In this document: positions 1 to 7,568 of the stretch, in pieces
Numbering within the stretch: position 1 is the first letter of the stretch
Layout: every line of letters begins with the position of its first letter
DNA from: Candidatus Binatia bacterium
Lineage (GTDB): Bacteria; Desulfobacterota; Binatia; UBA12015
Direction: 5' to 3'
NCBI GenBank assembly: GCA_029243485.1
Contig: JAQWRY010000086.1
Coordinates: 372,001 to 436,000 of the forward strand
DNA: 64,000 nt
The notes under the pieces: generated by a model
Database searches by the model: none
Told to the model about the DNA's origin: nothing
What the model saw: only the letters and a program-made list of their open reading frames with translations
Translations under genes and position numbers: made by a program

Positions 1-10
1 AAGACCGCGC

Positions 11-1123
11 TCAGAGGCGCATGGGCATGACGACGTAGCTGTACGTGTCGTCGTCTTCCGTGCGGATGACACCGGGGCTCACGTCGTCGATCAATCCGAT
101 CTCGATCTTTGAATCATCCGGCAGAACGGCCAGGACGTCGGTCAGATACCGAGAGTTGAACCCGACTGTCATGTCGTCTCCGTCGTACGAGACTTCGAGA
201 TCCTCGCTGGCTTCGCCGAAGTCGGGGCTGCTCGCGGAGACCGTCAGCTGGTTGGCCGAGACGGCGAGGCGAACACCGCGCGAACGATCGCTCGCAACGA
301 CCGAAACGCGCTTCAAGGCCGACAGGAGATCGTCCTTGGGAACGGCGGCCCGGAACTTCACTTCACCCGGGATCACCTGCTCGTAGTTCGGGAACTCACC
401 ATCGATGAGCCGCATCACCAAGGCAACGTCGGCCAACTCCACTCGAACGACGTTTCCGCCAATGCTGAGCGAGGCGTCTCCGTCTTTGCCGTCGAGAAGC
501 CGGCGCAGTTCCGCCAGGCCCTTCCGAGGCAGGATGATGCCCTTTTCCGGCGCGCTCGCACCCGGCACCGGCTCGTTCACCAGCGCGAGACGGTGGCCAT
601 CCGTGCCGACCAGGCGCAGTGTTTCGTCGCTGCCGTTGAGGAAGACCCCACCCAGGTGGGCGCGTGTATCGTCCGTCGAGACTGCGAACAGCGTACGGTC
701 GATCATCCGAGAAAGCGCTTCCACGTTCACCGTGAACTTCGAGACGGCCTCGTTGTCGGCTTGCGGGAACGTCGGGAAATCCTCTGCTGGAAGGCCCACG
801 AGACGGACCCGCGAACGACCGGAAACGACCTCGACGAAGTGATTTTCGAGCAACCGAATCGTGACATCACCGGGGCGAAGCTCGCGAACGAGCTCGTAGA
901 ACTTGCGCGCGCCGACGGTGGCGGCACCGGCCTGGGTGACCTTGGCTCCACAACGCCGTTTGATGTGAACTTCGAGGTCCGTGGCAGCGATCGAGAGATC
1001 CTCGCCGGCCTCGAGCAACACGTTGGCGAGGATGGGCATCGTGTTGCGTCTTTCGACGACGCCCTGCGTGAGTGCCAATGCCTGCGTGAACTCACCTCGA
1101 TCGATCGAGAACTCCATCTGCAT
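11..1123 (-). CDS. dnaN: DNA polymerase III subunit beta (sliding clamp)
   Basis: Encodes the ring-shaped clamp that tethers DNA polymerase III and other enzymes to DNA at the fork. The 370-residue length matches the family. The protein begins with the typical FSIDRGEFTQAL-like strand and ends in VMPMRL, the conserved C-terminus of the third clamp domain. Two in-frame ATG codons open the gene (1123 and 1117). A purine-rich AAAGAG lies about 8 nt before the second, so M3 may be the true start. It lies downstream of dnaA on the same strand, the classical order near a bacterial origin. Identification is secure. Confidence 0.97.
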   Translation of the reverse strand: MQMEFSIDRGEFTQALALTQGVVERRNTMPILANVLLEAGEDLSIAATDLEVHIKRRCGAKVTQAGAATVGARKFYELVRELRPGDVTIRLLENHFVEVVSGRSRVRLVGLPAEDFPTFPQADNEAVSKFTVNVEALSRMIDRTLFAVSTDDTRAHLGGVFLNGSDETLRLVGTDGHRLALVNEPVPGASAPEKGIILPRKGLAELRRLLDGKDGDASLSIGGNVVRVELADVALVMRLIDGEFPNYEQVIPGEVKFRAAVPKDDLLSALKRVSVVASDRSRGVRLAVSANQLTVSASSPDFGEASEDLEVSYDGDDMTVGFNSRYLTDVLAVLPDDSKIEIGLIDDVSPGVIRTEDDDTYSYVVMPMRL

Positions 1124-1185
1124 CGCTCTTTCGGTCTATAGGACCTTGGTCCGCTCCCTATTCTCTCTTTAGGATATTAAAAGAA

Positions 1186-1197
1186 TAGTAGTAGTAG
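1186..1197 (+). other. Candidate DnaA-trio (four tandem TAG)
   Basis: TAG is repeated four times without interruption. DnaA-trio elements, which DnaA filaments bind as single strands during origin melting, are repeats of 5'-TAG/TAA. They lie between the AT-rich unwinding region and a DnaA box, as here. Confidence 0.5.
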
Positions 1198-1304
1198 GGG
1201 CTGCTGAAAACGGGGACAACTACTCCAACACCTTGTTATTTCTAATAAATCGACTGTGCACGAAGAGCGGAGAGTAATCCGGAGAAACGACGCGAGCGCC
1301 GGAT

Positions 1305-1332
1305 TTGTCCGAAAGATCGCAGCTTGTCCGAA
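1305..1332 (+). repeat. Direct repeat TTGTCCGAA, two copies 19 bp apart
   Basis: TTGTCCGAA occurs at 1305-1313 and 1324-1332. Each copy matches 6 of 9 positions of the DnaA box TTATCCACA and shares the TTGTCC core with the better box at 2818-2826. They may be low-affinity DnaA sites or a separate regulatory repeat. Confidence 0.45.
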
Positions 1333-1393
1333 GCCGCTCCACAGCCCATCCACAGGGTCGTAACGATGGAGCTTTTGGCTTCGAGACGCAACA

Positions 1394-2773
1394 TCAAGCC
1401 CGCCCTCGGGTGAGCTGTGCCTCGAGAGTTTCGAGAGTGGAGGCGAGGCCCGGATCGTTCTGAATTCGGCGTGCGACGCTCTCGGCCGCGTGCATGACGG
1501 TGGAATGGTGCCGCTTGCCGAAGTTCTCACCGATGACCGGAAACGAGGAACTCGTGAGTTTGCGACACAGGTACATCGCGCACTGACGCACGGGTGCGAT
1601 GTGCTGCGTGCGACGCTTCGAGTTCATCTCGATGAGGGTTACGCCGTAGTGCTCGCACACGAGCTTCTTGACCTCGTCGATCGTGAGTTCGCGCGGGCGG
1701 GAACGGAAGTGCGGCTTCAATACGTCTTGCGCAAACGCGACCGTGATCTCGCATCCTTGCAAGGATGCGCTCGCGTTGAGTCGCGTGAGTGCACCTTCGA
1801 GCTCGCGCACATTGTCGCCGATTGCACTGGCGATGAAGTTCGCGACATCGGGCGATAGTGCGAGACCGGCCGCCTCCGCCTTCTTCTGCGCGATCGCCGT
1901 TCGCGTTTCTATCTCAGGGGACTGGATGTCGGCCGTGAGACCGGACTCGAAGCGGTTCCGCAGGCGTTCTTCGAGTCCGGAAATGTCCTTCGGGAACTTG
2001 TCGGACGTCAATACGATCTGCTTCCGACCTTCGTGTAACGTGTTGAAAGTATGGAAGAATTCTTCCTGGGTGCGCTCGCGGCCGGCCAGGAACTGGACGT
2101 CGTCGAGGATCAGGAGATCGACCTTCCGGAAGCGGTTCTTGAAGTCGCCCATCCGGTCGCGTTTGAGCGACGAGATCATGTCGTTCACGAACGCTTCGCT
2201 CGAAAGGAAGACGACCTTGGCCATCGGGTTCTTTTCGAGCACCCGGTGACCGATCGCGTTCGCAAGGTGGGTCTTGCCGATCCCGACCGTGCCGTAGATG
2301 AACAGCGGGTTGTATTGCTCACCCGGGTTCTTGGCCACGGCCTGGGCAGCGGCGTGCGCGAACTGGTTGCTCGAACCTACGACGAAGTTCGAGAATGTGT
2401 AGCGCGGGACCAGATTCCCCACGCGCGCGTTGGTACGCGTGCGTTTCGGCCTACTGGCCGCTGCCTTTGTGCCAGCGGGCCTCTTCTCGTCCGCCGCCTC
2501 TGAAGGCGCATCGGGCTGGAAGAGCTCACGCTGACGACTCGCTTCGACGCGGAATTGAATGCTGGGGGCAGGATGCGATTCGTCTCCGAAGGACGATCTG
2601 AGCGCATCGAGATAGTGACGGGTGACCCAGTCACGGTAAAATTTCGACGGTGCTTCGAAGAGCACCTTGCCGCCACCACATTCCGCGACCCGCAGAGGCT
2701 TGATCCAGACGTCGAAGTTGCTCTCTCCAAGCGACTTCTTGAGCCTCTCGCGAGCATGGTGCCAAGAGTGCAT
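1394..2773 (-). CDS. dnaA: Chromosomal replication initiator protein DnaA
   Basis: DnaA is the AAA+ initiator that binds oriC and melts it. The N-terminal domain starts MHSWHHARERLKK. A basic linker follows. The AAA+ core has Walker A (GTVGIGKTH), Walker B (LLILDDVQF) and the sensor region around LRNRFESGL. Domain IV ends with the DnaA-box-reading helix-turn-helix (FGKRHHSTVMHA). An in-frame ATG at 2800 would add nine residues (MGNGGEAGP). The family N-terminus aligns with the internal MHSW methionine, so I use 2773. No strong ribosome site marks either start. It is followed by dnaN after 270 bases. Confidence 0.96.
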   Translation of the reverse strand: MHSWHHARERLKKSLGESNFDVWIKPLRVAECGGGKVLFEAPSKFYRDWVTRHYLDALRSSFGDESHPAPSIQFRVEASRQRELFQPDAPSEAADEKRPAGTKAAASRPKRTRTNARVGNLVPRYTFSNFVVGSSNQFAHAAAQAVAKNPGEQYNPLFIYGTVGIGKTHLANAIGHRVLEKNPMAKVVFLSSEAFVNDMISSLKRDRMGDFKNRFRKVDLLILDDVQFLAGRERTQEEFFHTFNTLHEGRKQIVLTSDKFPKDISGLEERLRNRFESGLTADIQSPEIETRTAIAQKKAEAAGLALSPDVANFIASAIGDNVRELEGALTRLNASASLQGCEITVAFAQDVLKPHFRSRPRELTIDEVKKLVCEHYGVTLIEMNSKRRTQHIAPVRQCAMYLCRKLTSSSFPVIGENFGKRHHSTVMHAAESVARRIQNDPGLASTLETLEAQLTRGRA

Positions 2774-2805
2774 AGGCCCAGCTTCCCCCCCATTGCCCAA
2801 AGGGC

Positions 2806-2814
2806 TTGTTCACA
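2806..2814 (+). promoter_or_regulatory. DnaA box (TTGTTCACA)
   Basis: Seven of nine positions match TTATCCACA. It is 3 bp from the next box and lies just upstream of dnaA. Confidence 0.5.
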
Positions 2815-2817
2815 GCC

Positions 2818-2826
2818 TTGTCCACA
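2818..2826 (+). promoter_or_regulatory. DnaA box (TTGTCCACA)
   Basis: Eight of nine positions match TTATCCACA. It faces the perfect box at 2829-2837, giving an inverted pair with a 2-bp gap. Confidence 0.65.
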
Positions 2827-2828
2827 GG

Positions 2829-2837
2829 TGTGGATAA
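2829..2837 (-). promoter_or_regulatory. DnaA box (TTATCCACA, perfect consensus)
   Basis: The plus strand reads TGTGGATAA, the exact complement of the consensus DnaA box. It is the strongest DnaA site I found in the window. Confidence 0.8.
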
Positions 2838-2887
2838 GGCGAAAACTCTCAGTGGAAACAGATAGTTACCCGTGTCCCCAACGGGCT

Positions 2888-2896
2888 TTATTCACA
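2888..2896 (+). promoter_or_regulatory. DnaA box (TTATTCACA)
   Basis: Eight of nine positions match the consensus (T for C at position 5). It lies 50 bp from the main cluster. Confidence 0.6.
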
Positions 2897-3130
2897 CTGA
2901 GAGAAAACTACCGTGCCATCCCGACGTTCTCGTCCACGACGATTCGACGATGGGTGATGCGTAACCGGATTGTAGATGATCGGTGGAGCTTTTTGAGAAG
3001 GTTCACACAGAGGTGTGTGAGGCGGCGTTTCTAGGCCCGCTCGATGAAAGTTGCAAGACGAAAACAAAACGAAGCGATGAAGTCGTTGATGTTTCGGTAG
3101 AAAAAACTTTTCCGAGAGGAACCGACACGA

Positions 3131-3157
3131 CTACATCGCGCATGCGTTGCGATGTAG
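3131..3157. repeat. Perfect 9-bp inverted repeat upstream of hemL
   Basis: CTACATCGC (3131-3139) and GCGATGTAG (3149-3157) are exact reverse complements separated by 9 bases. The dyad ends 29 bases before the hemL start codon. It is followed by a pyrimidine-rich stretch but not a clean T-run. It could be an operator, a leader hairpin or an origin-linked element. Confidence 0.5.
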
Positions 3158-3186
3158 GTCTCTGATTCTCTATTCTTCGTCACAAC

Positions 3187-4458
3187 TTGCACGACACATC
3201 GACAAAGTTGCTGACACGCGCAGCCAGTATCATCCCGGCGGGTGTGAACAGTCCCGTTCGCGCTTGGGGTGCGGTTGGCGGCGAACCACGTTTCCTTGTC
3301 CGCGGACGCGGTGCGTTCGTTTGGGACGCCGACGGCAACGAGTTCATCGACCTGGTCTGCGCGTGGGGGCCGTTGATTGCGGGACACGCGCACCCCGACG
3401 TCGTGCAAGCGGTGACTAACGCGGCAAAACGCGGAACGGGGTTCGGGGCACCGAACCCCGTCGAGATCGAACTCGCCGAGGCGATCGTCGGTTCTTTCCC
3501 GTCGATTGAGAAGGTGCGTCTGGTCACCTCGGGCACCGAGGCGACGATGACGGCGATGCGCATCGCGCGCGGCGCCACCGGGCGCTCGCGCGTGATCAAG
3601 TTCAACGGTTGCTACCACGGCCATCACGACAGCTTGCTCGTGAAGGCTGGTTCAGGCGCCGCGACACTCGGCGTGCCTGACAGCGCAGGTGTGCCGGCAG
3701 CCATCTCCGAGCTCACGAGCGTCGTCGAGTACAACGACCTGGAGTCGCTGCGCGCCTCAATCGCGGCCGATCCGCCTCCGGCGGCGGTCATCGTCGAGCC
3801 GGTCGCGGCCAACATGGGAGTCGTTCCACCCTCGCCAGGCTTCCTCGAATCGATCATCGAGCTCTCCCACGAGGTAGGGGCACTGGTCATTTTCGACGAA
3901 GTCATCAGTGGCTTCAGAGTTGCTCGGGGCGGCGCGCAAGAGCTCTACGACGTTCGGGCGGACCTCACATGTCTCGGGAAAGTGATCGGTGGGGGCCTGC
4001 CCGCGGCAGCCGTTGGTGGTCGCGCCGACCTCCTGGATCTCCTGGCACCGATCGGACCGGTCTATCAAGCGGGAACGCTCTCCGGGAACCCGATCGCGTG
4101 TACGGCCGGGCGCGAAACGGTCCGATTGCTCGACGACGGCGCGTACGCGACGCTCGAGCGGCGAGGCGCAGCGCTCGAGACCGGGTTGAAAGATGCGATT
4201 GGAACCGCTGGTGTTCAGGCGTGCGTGCAACGAGTCGGCTCTCTGCTGACTCTCTTCTTCGGTGTGGAGTCCGTCTGCGACTTCAAAGATGCGTCGAGCA
4301 CCGACACGGAAGCCTTCGCAAGCTTCTTCCGTGCCATGATCGAAAACGGAGTGAACCTGCCGCCTTCGCAGTACGAGGCGTGGTTCGTTTCCCTCGCGCA
4401 CGGCGACGCCGAGATTGATCGGATCCTCGACGCGGCCAAGCGCGCACTCGGCGCGTGA
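3187..4458 (+). CDS. hemL: Glutamate-1-semialdehyde 2,1-aminomutase
   Basis: PLP enzyme that converts glutamate-1-semialdehyde to 5-aminolevulinate in the C5 pathway of tetrapyrrole synthesis. The protein is 423 residues, the usual length. It shows the family N-terminal block (IPAGVNSPVRAW), the glycine-rich PLP phosphate region (VTSGTEATM) and the catalytic Schiff-base lysine in GKVIGGGLPAAA at about K265. The start is a TTG codon, the first that gives the normal N-terminus. The TGA stop overlaps the GTG start of the next gene, so it is translationally coupled to the ATP synthase accessory genes. Confidence 0.95.
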   Translation: MHDTSTKLLTRAASIIPAGVNSPVRAWGAVGGEPRFLVRGRGAFVWDADGNEFIDLVCAWGPLIAGHAHPDVVQAVTNAAKRGTGFGAPNPVEIELAEAIVGSFPSIEKVRLVTSGTEATMTAMRIARGATGRSRVIKFNGCYHGHHDSLLVKAGSGAATLGVPDSAGVPAAISELTSVVEYNDLESLRASIAADPPPAAVIVEPVAANMGVVPPSPGFLESIIELSHEVGALVIFDEVISGFRVARGGAQELYDVRADLTCLGKVIGGGLPAAAVGGRADLLDLLAPIGPVYQAGTLSGNPIACTAGRETVRLLDDGAYATLERRGAALETGLKDAIGTAGVQACVQRVGSLLTLFFGVESVCDFKDASSTDTEAFASFFRAMIENGVNLPPSQYEAWFVSLAHGDAEIDRILDAAKRALGA

Positions 4459-4763
4459 CGTTGGTGACCTCAAACGACGAGGCATCCAAGAGTCCTCGCA
4501 AACGCGAGAAGCCGGCCGATCCTCGACTGTCCCGTCGCGCCGTTCGCATTCAGATGACGGGGGTCGGTCTCGAGTTCGGCGCGAGTGTGATCGGCGGACT
4601 CGCGGTCGGCTACTACCTGGACGAGTGGCTCGGCACGGAGCCGGTATTCGTCCTCCTGTGTGTGTTCGGTGCGCTCGTGGTGACGGTCACGCACCTCGTC
4701 GCGCTCTCGCGGCGCCTCGATCGGCTCCGCCGAGCTGACGAAGAGGGTTCCTCCGACGACTGA
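4455..4763 (+). CDS. atpZ: AtpZ/AtpI-family F0 accessory membrane protein
   Basis: A 102-residue protein with a charged N-terminus and two predicted membrane segments (about residues 32-52 and 60-82). The GYYLDEWLGT motif joining them is typical of AtpZ proteins encoded at the head of F-type ATP synthase operons, where they are implicated in Mg/Ca transport or c-ring assembly. It starts at GTG 4455, overlapping the hemL stop, and is followed by an AtpI-like gene, atpB and atpE. The role is inferred from family and position. Confidence 0.8.
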   Translation: MTLVTSNDEASKSPRKREKPADPRLSRRAVRIQMTGVGLEFGASVIGGLAVGYYLDEWLGTEPVFVLLCVFGALVVTVTHLVALSRRLDRLRRADEEGSSDD

Positions 4764-4842
4764 CGCGACGACGGACCCGCCGACCGGAGCTGCCAAGCTG
4801 CGTCTGGCGCAGATCGGATCCTGGCAGGCCGCCCTCCTCGCG

Positions 4843-5166
4843 ATGGGCGGGGGGACGCTGGCTTGTCTGGGCCGGGGCTCGGCCGCGAGCCTCGTCGCTG
4901 GGGGCTTCATGATGTTCGGAAGCCTGTCTTTACAGCGCTTTGCGGTCACCGCGGCCTTCCGGCGGCATCGACAACCCGGCCTCGCGCTGTCCCTTCTCCT
5001 GCTGAAACTGATGCTCGTACTGGCCTTCATCTACGTCGGATTCAACACGGCGCTGATCGCGCCCCTCTCCTTTGCCGCCGGTGCGACGACCCTCCCCGTG
5101 GCGATCGTTTTTGACGTCTGTTACGTGGATTGGTCGACGCGCCGGTCGCGCGTGCTCTCGAGCTGA
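4843..5166 (+). CDS. atpI: ATP synthase subunit I-like protein (AtpI family)
   Basis: A 107-residue hydrophobic protein with about three to four membrane segments, including LALSLLLLKLMLVLAFIYVG. It precedes atpB, the position of the AtpI c-ring assembly helper. The reading frame stays open upstream to about 4684 and would encode a plausible N-terminal helix, but it contains no ATG, GTG or TTG before 4843. Either this ATG is the start or a CTG codon is used (candidates near 4735 or 4798). Sequence identity is weak, so the call leans on operon position. Confidence 0.7.
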   Translation: MGGGTLACLGRGSAASLVAGGFMMFGSLSLQRFAVTAAFRRHRQPGLALSLLLLKLMLVLAFIYVGFNTALIAPLSFAAGATTLPVAIVFDVCYVDWSTRRSRVLSS

Positions 5167-5181
5167 GAGGATTCTGGTCGC

Positions 5182-5874
5182 ATGGAACACCCCGTTACTT
5201 GGACATTTTTGCTTGGAATTCCGACGCCTTGGGCGTCGGTCGTCACCGGAGTGTTCGTGATGGCCGTGCTGCTCCTGGTCGCGTCGCGCGCCCGTTCGGC
5301 CGTGACTTCCGAGGGCGCGATCATCCCTGACGCGGGCCTAACCCCGCGAAATGTCTTCGAACTCATGGTCGAGGGCCTCGGCAGCCTCGCCGACCAGGTC
5401 ATCGGGCACGGCAGCAAGCTCTACGTGCCGATCCTGTGCTCCTTCTTCATCTTCATCCTGGCGTCCAACATGCTTGGATTGGTTCCGGGTTTCGGCCCGC
5501 CGACGTCCGATTTCGACATCACGCTGGCGCTAGGTGTTTGCTCGTTCCTGATCTTCAATTGGTACGGCTTCAAAGTTCAGGGGATGGGCTACCTGAAGCA
5601 CTTCGCCGGGCCGATGCTCGCCCTGGCCCCGTTGATCTTCACGCTGGAGATCATCGGCGTCATGGTCCGCCCGTTCTCGCTCGGTCTGCGTCTTTTCGGG
5701 AACATGTTCGGTGATCACCTGGTGCTCGAGATCTTCACGGATCTCACCAAGGTCGGGGTCCCGGTCATCTTCTACTTCCTGGGCACGCTCGTTTCGTGCA
5801 TCCAGGCGTTCGTCTTTACGCTTCTCACACTGATCTACATTGGCCTCTCCGTCGCACACGACGAGGGTCATTAG
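5182..5874 (+). CDS. atpB: ATP synthase F0 subunit a
   Basis: Integral membrane subunit a forms the two ion half-channels against the c-ring. The 230-residue protein contains the hallmark segment RPFSLGLRLFGNMFGDH. The second arginine of that segment (about R170) is the essential stator arginine. Earlier segments (ILASNMLGLVPGF) are also typical. An AGAGGA ribosome site precedes the ATG at 5182. It is followed 117 bases later by atpE. The gene for subunit b and all F1 genes are absent from the window, so the synthase is encoded at two or more loci. Confidence 0.95.
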   Translation: MEHPVTWTFLLGIPTPWASVVTGVFVMAVLLLVASRARSAVTSEGAIIPDAGLTPRNVFELMVEGLGSLADQVIGHGSKLYVPILCSFFIFILASNMLGLVPGFGPPTSDFDITLALGVCSFLIFNWYGFKVQGMGYLKHFAGPMLALAPLIFTLEIIGVMVRPFSLGLRLFGNMFGDHLVLEIFTDLTKVGVPVIFYFLGTLVSCIQAFVFTLLTLIYIGLSVAHDEGH

Positions 5875-5991
5875 GAGCTCTTCGCGAGCTCCCAAAACGA
5901 ACGCCGGTCGGCCTTCTGGGCGATGTTGTGATGAGGATGAGGATAGAGGCGTGCTCTACGAATCCGACCAGGCGAGAAAGGAGAAACATCA

Positions 5992-6315
5992 ATGAATCGC
6001 ATCAATGGAATTCTTCTCGTCGCTCTCTTGGCGGCGATCGCAGTTCTCGCTCCCGGCACCGCATTCGCGGCTGAGGGTGCAGCGGCTGGCTCGGCTTCGA
6101 TGATCGCGCTCGCCGCGGGCCTCGCCATCGGGCTCGCTGCCATCGGCGCGGCCCTCGGTCAGGGTCGTGGCCTGGCGGCCGCGATGGAGTCGATCGGTCG
6201 TAACCCGAACTCGGCCGACCGCATCCAGACCCCCATGATCCTGGGTCTCGCGTTCATCGAGGCGCTCGCAATTTACGCCCTCGTGATCGCGTTCCTGCTT
6301 CAGGCCAAGATCTAA
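5992..6315 (+). CDS. atpE: ATP synthase F0 subunit c
   Basis: Proteolipid of the rotating c-ring. The mature two-helix hairpin is preceded by a hydrophobic leader ending in AFAAEG, so this c subunit may be made with a cleavable signal-like extension, as in several deltaproteobacterial relatives. The polar loop [10 protein letters not shown] and the ion-binding glutamate in FIEALAIY (about E90) are present. The residue after the glutamate is alanine rather than the serine of sodium-binding rings, which favours proton coupling. A strong AAAGGAG ribosome site at 5977-5983 fits the high copy number needed. Confidence 0.95.
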   Translation: MNRINGILLVALLAAIAVLAPGTAFAAEGAAAGSASMIALAAGLAIGLAAIGAALGQGRGLAAAMESIGRNPNSADRIQTPMILGLAFIEALAIYALVIAFLLQAKI

Positions 6316-6335
6316 AGCAGCACCTTCGGAACCTC

Positions 6336-6364
6336 GCGCTCGGCGGCGTCCTGTTGCCGGGCGC
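6336..6364 (+). terminator. Hairpin downstream of atpE, possible terminator
   Basis: GCGCTCGGC (6336-6344) pairs with GCCGGGCGC (6356-6364), all Watson-Crick except one G-U pair, with an 11-nt loop. It starts 21 bases after the atpE stop. No T-run follows directly, so it may be a pause, an mRNA stabiliser or a factor-dependent terminator. Confidence 0.35.
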
Positions 6365-6435
6365 GGGGATCCAAGTTCACCACAACCTCTCCTTCTTCCT
6401 TGAACAAGTTTTTCTTCAAATACCGGCGGTAAGAA

Positions 6436-6465
6436 TTGACACGCGGTAAGTGTCCCGGGTATTGA
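6436..6465 (+). promoter_or_regulatory. Candidate promoter for parB
   Basis: A perfect TTGACA at 6436-6441 is followed 18 bases later by TATTGA (6460-6465), a weak -10. The parB GTG start is at 6523, with an AGGGGG ribosome site shortly before it. Confidence 0.4.
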
Positions 6466-6522
6466 GAATACAGGCTTTTTTGTCTGCGCAGGCCTGGGGT
6501 TGTAGGTCAGAGGGGGTGTGGA

Positions 6523-7416
6523 GTGGCTGATGGGGGAGAGGTTCAGCAGACCTCGAAGGCTAAGCCCAGATTCGCCATGGCGGGTCAGATCTTTGGCCGC
6601 CGTCGGACGGTGTTCGCAGCTGTCCCGATCGCGGTCATCAAACCAAATCCGAAGCAGCCGCGGCAGTACTTCGATCCTGAGGCGCTCGCGGAGCTGGCCG
6701 AGTCAATCAAGGCTCGCGGGTTGCTCCAACCGGTGATCGTTCGCCGTGACGACGACGGTGGTTACACCCTGATCGCTGGGGAACGCCGCCTCCGTGCCGC
6801 GGAACTGGCCGGTGTCGGACTCGTTCCGGCCATCTTGAGCAATCACGATCTGCTCGAGGTCGCGCTCGAGGAGAACATCCAGCGGCAGGACCTGAACGCC
6901 CTCGAGGAAGCGGAAGCTCTCGCCATCCTGGCATCCGAGCGCGGTTATTCTCACGCCAAGCTCGCCGGGGTGATTCACAAGAGCCGGCCCTATGTGTCGA
7001 ACACGCTGACGCTCACGCGCCTGCCCCAGGACATCAAGCGCGAGTATCTCGACCAGGGCGCCGTGGTTTCCCGCGAGATCATGATCAGCGTGGCTCGTCA
7101 GGAGTCGCCGGAGGAGATGCACGCGCTCTGGAAGCGCGTGAAGCTCGGCGCTCTCTCGGTCCGCAGCTTCCGGCAACGGGCCGAGGCGAAGAAGCCCTTT
7201 CTTCCGGTCGTCCAGGTTATCAAGAACACTCGGAAGCTCGGCCGAGCGATCCGGCAGCTGAGCGGCCTCGGCACCCTCGAGGAGGCCCAGGCGGCCACCT
7301 TGCGGCGCTCCCTACTCCGGGCCCGAAAGGCGATCGATCGGGTGCTCTCGGAGCTTCCCGAGCAGGAAAAAAAGGCGAATCCGCGGCCTCGTGCCTTGGT
7401 CGCAGTCCGCGGGTAG
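6523..7416 (+). CDS. parB: ParB/Spo0J-family chromosome partitioning protein
   Basis: CTP-dependent DNA-clamp protein that loads at parS sites near oriC to drive origin segregation. In this 297-residue protein the order is a basic N-terminal tail, the ParB N-domain with IKPNPKQPR and the CTP-binding GERRLRA motif at about residues 86-92, ENIQRQDLN, and a helix-turn-helix (HAKLAGVIHKSRPYVSNTL). A C-terminal dimerisation region follows. It starts at GTG 6523. Position about 4 kb from oriC fits. No parA lies beside it and I found no clear parS site in the window, so the ATPase partner must be elsewhere. An orphan ParB paralogue is possible. Confidence 0.88.
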   Translation: MADGGEVQQTSKAKPRFAMAGQIFGRRRTVFAAVPIAVIKPNPKQPRQYFDPEALAELAESIKARGLLQPVIVRRDDDGGYTLIAGERRLRAAELAGVGLVPAILSNHDLLEVALEENIQRQDLNALEEAEALAILASERGYSHAKLAGVIHKSRPYVSNTLTLTRLPQDIKREYLDQGAVVSREIMISVARQESPEEMHALWKRVKLGALSVRSFRQRAEAKKPFLPVVQVIKNTRKLGRAIRQLSGLGTLEEAQAATLRRSLLRARKAIDRVLSELPEQEKKANPRPRALVAVRG

Positions 7417-7568
7417 CGGTCTTCTCGGACCTCTCCGCCGCGCGGCTCAAGTTTCTTTCCGGACGGCCGATTTGCGGGTCAAATCCCCGTTTTCGGGTCT
7501 ACCCCTGTGGAGACAGCTCGGCGATCCAGATACATCGGATATTGGGATTTAGTGGGAGGCGTACGCCG

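Larger units (their letters stand above)
1124..1393. other. dnaA-dnaN intergenic region, probable origin unwinding element
   Basis: This 270-base gap contains an AT-rich tract (about 1158-1186 and again about 1232-1252). Four tandem TAG trinucleotides at 1186-1197 are followed by a GC-rich stretch and then a degenerate DnaA-box-like sequence at 1211-1219. Two direct repeats TTGTCCGAA lie at 1305-1313 and 1324-1332, and a CCATCCACA box-like site lies at 1346-1354. The order AT-rich, TAG trios, GC spacer, DnaA box in TGTGGATAA orientation is that of the basal unwinding system described for bacterial oriC. The assignment rests on motif order, so it is a reasoned candidate and not proven. Confidence 0.6.
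2774..3186. other. Origin of replication region upstream of dnaA (DnaA-box cluster)
   Basis: This gap of about 400 bases separates divergent dnaA (minus) and hemL (plus). It holds four DnaA-box-like nonamers within 91 bases: TTGTTCACA at 2806, TTGTCCACA at 2818, a perfect TTATCCACA on the minus strand at 2829-2837, and TTATTCACA at 2888. The region also contains weaker TTCACAC elements near 3001-3008, runs of A and T around 3060-3115, and a perfect 9-bp inverted repeat at 3131-3157. Location beside dnaA plus the box cluster supports an origin half-site and/or dnaA autoregulation. I see no protein-coding gene here. Confidence 0.75.
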
